This document shows positions 59,985-64,000 of a stretch of DNA of 64,000 nucleotides, piece by piece (positions within the stretch are counted from its first letter, which is position 1; every line of letters begins with the position of its first letter). Source of the stretch: Chaenocephalus aceratus (taxonomy: Eukaryota > Chordata > Actinopteri > Perciformes > Channichthyidae); assembly GCA_023974075.1 (NCBI GenBank), contig CM043791.1, forward strand, positions 17,872,299 through 17,936,298. Direction: 5' to 3'. The notes below the pieces were generated by a model. The model was not told where the DNA came from. It was given only the letters and a program-made list of their open reading frames with translations, and ran no database searches. A program made the translations under genes and the position numbers.

Positions 59985-60606
59985 AGGTCCCATGTCATGG
60001 CCATTTCTACTGATCATAATTCCATTGTTGAGGTCTACTATAGATTTATATTGTGCAATTTTCCAAAATCACATTGGTTTCTCATACAGCATCTCTGTAT
60101 AGTATGTGTATTCACTCTGTCCTAAACGGCTTGTTGGAGCTCCTGCCCCCTCCTCCCTAAGAGCCCAGTGGCCGTCTGCGAGACAGCGAGACACAGCGAA
60201 ACCCAGCCCGAACACACACACCTGCAGCCTGGCTGGGAGTTTGTGTGTGTGCTCACACGACTCCTCGCCGCGTCCCGCCATCTCAGGGAGGAGAAATCGG
60301 CGGAGCTGCAGCTGAGAAAAGATTGAGTGTGTGTGAAGAAGTCCGCGGATTGATTCATTTGGACCAATCCACGGACTTAACGTAACGGCCATTTGGGTAT
60401 GGGCACGTCACTGTACCCTGGAAGAAAAAGAAAATCTCCAACGAGGCATTCTGGGGCAGCATAGACAGGTATTTTCTGTGTTAGAGTTTTACTCGCTACA
60501 GGGTGTACTTTGAGGGTTTGTGACTTTGAAGACCGTTTACATGCATAAAAACCTTCATAACACACAAGGGGACGGGTAATAACCGGAGAAGCATGACATG
60601 GGACCT
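59985..60606. mobile_element. TTAA MITE, family A, second copy
   Basis: Starts AGGTCCCATGTCATGG after TTAA (59981-59984). It ends GCATGACATGGGACCT before CTAA (60607-60610), a one-base change from TTAA. 622 bp, opposite orientation to 14859-15669, with several internal deletions relative to it. Confidence 0.85.
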
Positions 60607-61773
60607 CTAAGTCTTAATTTATCTTTCAGTAAATTCATTTTTCGTTGACCACTTCTTTCAAGCACCTTCAACTAATTTCAGGCATTTGTCATTATATTCC
60701 CCTATGACTCTGCATTGCTTTGAAGGTCTTTCCAGCTTGAAAAAACTATTAGTTGCCATTTTTATTTAAATATGTTCATTTGTTTATTGTATAATTTCTT
60801 CTTCTATGAAAACGTAATTGATTTTGAGCAGTTGACCCGCTTAAAGACATAAGGGTAACCAATACATATCTAATTTCACTCTTTTTAAAATATCAAGCTG
60901 TTCTATTCACTGTACAGTCTATAATCATAAAACTTCACAAGGAAAGATATGTATTTACAAATACCCCTTCCATACTGCAGCTTATCGTGGATGCACCTTG
61001 ACTTGCTGGATTTAAGAAGCTGATTGTCCAAACTTTATAGAAATGATGTTGCTGTGCTGCAAAGAGAAACAATGTTTTTTAAGATAGGAGATTGATGCAT
61101 ACTGAAACCTTTTGTTGTGCTCTTATGCTGAAGTTCGGCATGTCTTAGTACTTGCCATGGCTTTTAGTTGTAATGTAATGCTGTACTTCTTTTATTCATC
61201 TCATTAATTAATACAAAATACACCAAGTCACTCTTAAATAACCAGTTTCATTAAACTTTTTGACAATATGTGAATGCCTCTTTGGAAACGTTGACCTTGA
61301 ACTCATCATCTATTGTATTCATATATCAATTTTTATCTTTAGCTTTCTACGTATATTTAAATGTGTTGTAAATACTGGTTTTTATTCTTTTTAAATGCTA
61401 AATTGTTTCTTAAAAATACTTATTATTATTATTATTATCTTTATATTTTGTATCTACTATTGCAACTTATTTTCTTAGATCATTTATGTTTGCACCACCA
61501 GACACCAAAGCAAATTCCTTGTATGTGTAAACGTGCCTGGCAATAAACTTGATTCTGAGGTGGAAATAGGAACTTTTTTGCCGCCATGTTCTGCTCCTAA
61601 AATGTAGTGCTTGACATGAGTGATGACATTAGCCTTTTTTGAACTATTTGCTGGAATAAACCAAGTCTGAACAAAAAGCCTTATTAAACAGATAATCATA
61701 ATTCCTGTTAGAAAAACATACTAACACAGCTGAAGAGAAGGAATAGGAGAGCAGTAGCAAAAGATTCACAGAG

Positions 61774-62067
61774 ATGGGGGGGATGAGACAGACGAAGAGA
61801 CTAAGACCGAGGACCGTCAACGGTACGATGAATCTGGAGGTCCCGATGGGAGTAATAGAAATGAGGGTTCCCAAGGCGCTGACTCTCAACACTGGTCTTC
61901 CACACCGCTTCACTTCTTCTGATTTATCACCAAAACATCTATCTTTCCACGGTAGAGGAGCAGAAGAAGGGAGGGATAGTGAAACAAATCAGAAAAGGAT
62001 GGAGAATATTAAAAGAAGAAGGAAACTAAACAAGTTTGTGTGGCAGATGAAGAGATATGGTATGTGA
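61774..62067 (+). CDS. Unassigned open frame, 97 residues
   Basis: Starts MGGMRQTKRLRPRTVNGTMN and ends with a basic stretch (NIKRRRKLNKFVWQMKRYGM). No family recognised. The end of the frame runs into ATATGGTATGTGATT, which could act as a splice donor. An 89-residue frame covers the same DNA on the other strand, so chance is a real possibility. Reported only because it is the least repetitive frame of this size here. Confidence 0.12.
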   Translation: MGGMRQTKRLRPRTVNGTMNLEVPMGVIEMRVPKALTLNTGLPHRFTSSDLSPKHLSFHGRGAEEGRDSETNQKRMENIKRRRKLNKFVWQMKRYGM

Positions 62068-62662
62068 TTGTAACCTGTAACAATATAAATCAAGTAGGCC
62101 TATTGTGTTATAGAGAATAGCACAACAGATGTTTGTGTACTTAAAGTGATAAGTAGTTGGAGGAAAGTGTTGAAATACAACACAAGAACAGCAGCCGCTG
62201 CAGAGGTGATAAATGTTGTTTTGACACGTGTGTCTCCACAGGCCTGAAGGTCACAGAGTAACAGGAGCAACGAAGGTCAGTCTAAAGTCTGGGTCAAGTC
62301 AAATATGATTCCCTAAGTGACAGGTTGGGAATTTAAATGAATGGTTCAGAAGAGCTCTAAGGGTAACACATGGCATGAGAGTTAGGATAAATACACGTTG
62401 CGCCTTATTTAGAAAAATGAGTGTTACAACCTGGCGGGTGTTTACAATGAAGTGGATGAAGACTAAAGAAAGGAAGGAAGAGAATAAAGAAGATACATGT
62501 TGTTTTAAAAGGTTAAACATATCGCTCAGATGCTGACTAGCCTGCACAAAAAGAAGAGAAATACACAAAATGAGTTATCTGGAACCAATTACTCTTTACC
62601 TGCAGGCTGCAGGCGACCCTAATCGAACACGCTGTTTTTGGACACGGGTAATCAACACTACA

Positions 62663-62772
<110 letters not shown>

Positions 62773-64000
62773 ACCATGGGAAGACATACCCGACTCTATG
62801 ATACATGGCCATGCTAATGTAAATAAGTTGATGTAACATCCGACCACGGGGAGATGAGACTCCGACAGCAGACCACATAGATGAAGTGGATTTTCCTTTG
62901 ATTTTATCTTGGTTAGGTATCTGATATCAACTATGTTCTTGACTCATATTTTAGGCAAAGGCTAACAAAATAAGCTCAAAGAATTGTATCAGAATCAAAA
63001 CATGCTCAGTCTGTTAAAAGCTGTTGTTATATCAGGTTTAAAAGCATGTTGAACTATCCGTCCACTATTTTGGTTTTGCTGTTCTCGCTGACTCAAGTTT
63101 GCCCTTGATTCTGTTTTAACTTGGCCTTGGAACGCTTTGGCTGGAGCTTGAATCTGAAACAAAAAGATTGGCTTATTTGAAATCAACAATGGGTGATTCA
63201 TGCAAAAAAGCATGTGGATTAAAATGGACTATATTGCATGTACGTAATAAAAACCTTTGGAGCTACAATTAAAATGTTATAACAAAACTACGCAGCAAAA
63301 GGTTTTTGAATTACATCATGAGTATCATACCAAATATTAGTTTAATTGTGTATTTCCTTGACCAGTCTCTCCAGTTAACACAAACACAGACAAACTGATG
63401 CTCCTTTTTACCACATGTGTATTTTACGTAATTTTCACTGCATGGTCGGCTAGCCTTGACTTGACTCAACTGATTTTGGTACTTTTCTAGATTCAGTTTT
63501 CAGGGCAGATAGAACCCTTTCAGTTTTGGCGGGACTCTCAGATGAACGCCATAGCTATGCCGTGTAAGGCTGTCATGACATCATTAACGTGACACTATGT
63601 GACTATGTTTTATAGTCATTTTAATATGTTTCTTTTAATACACTCAAACAATGGTGGTCGTTATTGATGGTAGCTTAGCAATAAAATAATTGCCATTTTA
63701 AGCAGAATGTCCCATGTTGCACTGTTGACTGTAGCTAATGGAACTCTGATGGAGTTGAGTATTGCCATGCCGTAACATGCAGTGGAAATGCTGCATTAGA
63801 TAAGGGGCTAAACCTGGTCCATGGCTGATTACAGCTTTGTCTGGTGTTGTTTAGGAAAACCATGCCCCATATGTCTTTCTTCAAATCTTCTCTCCTCAGT
63901 GACACAGACATAACTGAACAATGAGCTCTTTCCAGAGTTTCCTGTCCTTGGCGAGACTGTATGCCGCACTTGTCCCCAGGAGACATCATTTGTGTGAATT

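Overview
The window looks like intergenic DNA from a teleost fish, probably a percomorph. It has long CA/TG microsatellites, L2/CR1-like LINEs with the typical fish 3' ends, tRNA-derived SINEs, Tc1, hAT and TTAA-flanked DNA elements, a DIRS retrotransposon and several LTR elements. I found no host gene that I can defend. Almost every open frame is either part of a transposable element or a translated simple repeat. The species call is inference from repeat content.

Layout. 1-6.5 kb: a degraded hAT-like element (1953-3155) holding a solo LTR with a perfect 5-bp target duplication, then an L2-like LINE 3' end split by a TTAA-flanked MITE. 6.58-10.9 kb: a solo LTR split by a 3.85-kb DNA element with about 0.5-kb inverted ends. 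12.6-13.7 kb: a complete terminal-repeat retrotransposon in miniature (TRIM). 14.9-18.6 kb: a TTAA MITE, dispersed repeats, a LINE fragment and a microsatellite. 18.9-24.7 kb: a DIRS-type tyrosine-recombinase retrotransposon on the minus strand, with inverted ends, internal complementary region, RT, RNase H and recombinase, all frame-broken, plus an internally expanded repeat region. 26.7-29.9 kb: a non-autonomous LTR retrotransposon with near-identical LTRs, a 5-bp target duplication and a proline/valine-rich repeat ORF instead of pol. 30-35 kb: microsatellites and unassigned DNA. 35.4-38.8 kb: an L2-like LINE on the minus strand, broken inside its RT domain by an 861-bp hAT with a perfect 8-bp duplication. 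39-40.5 kb: a MITE, a SINE and a long TG array.

42.3-47.15 kb is a nest of inverted repeats. At its heart is an 826-bp element (44212-45037) with perfect TIRs, a 6-bp target duplication, and arrays of palindromic GCGAGATCTCGC units inside each end. It also keeps a short stretch that resembles an integrase-type transposase N-terminus. This is the most unusual structure in the window. 47.8-48.3 kb is another MITE. 49.65-56.15 kb is a Tc1 element broken into three pieces. One break is a 2.0-kb hAT with an exact 8-bp duplication. The other is a mosaic of a PIF/Harbinger-like end, a second copy of the 6.6-10.5 kb element, a MITE tip and a second DIRS end. The remainder (56-64 kb) holds microsatellites, a SINE, a TTAA MITE and unassigned DNA.

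Nothing here works as a host pathway. The interest lies in element architecture, nesting order, and a recurring pattern of short solo element tips inserted with or without flanking duplications. All family names come from recall and motif reading. No database was searched.
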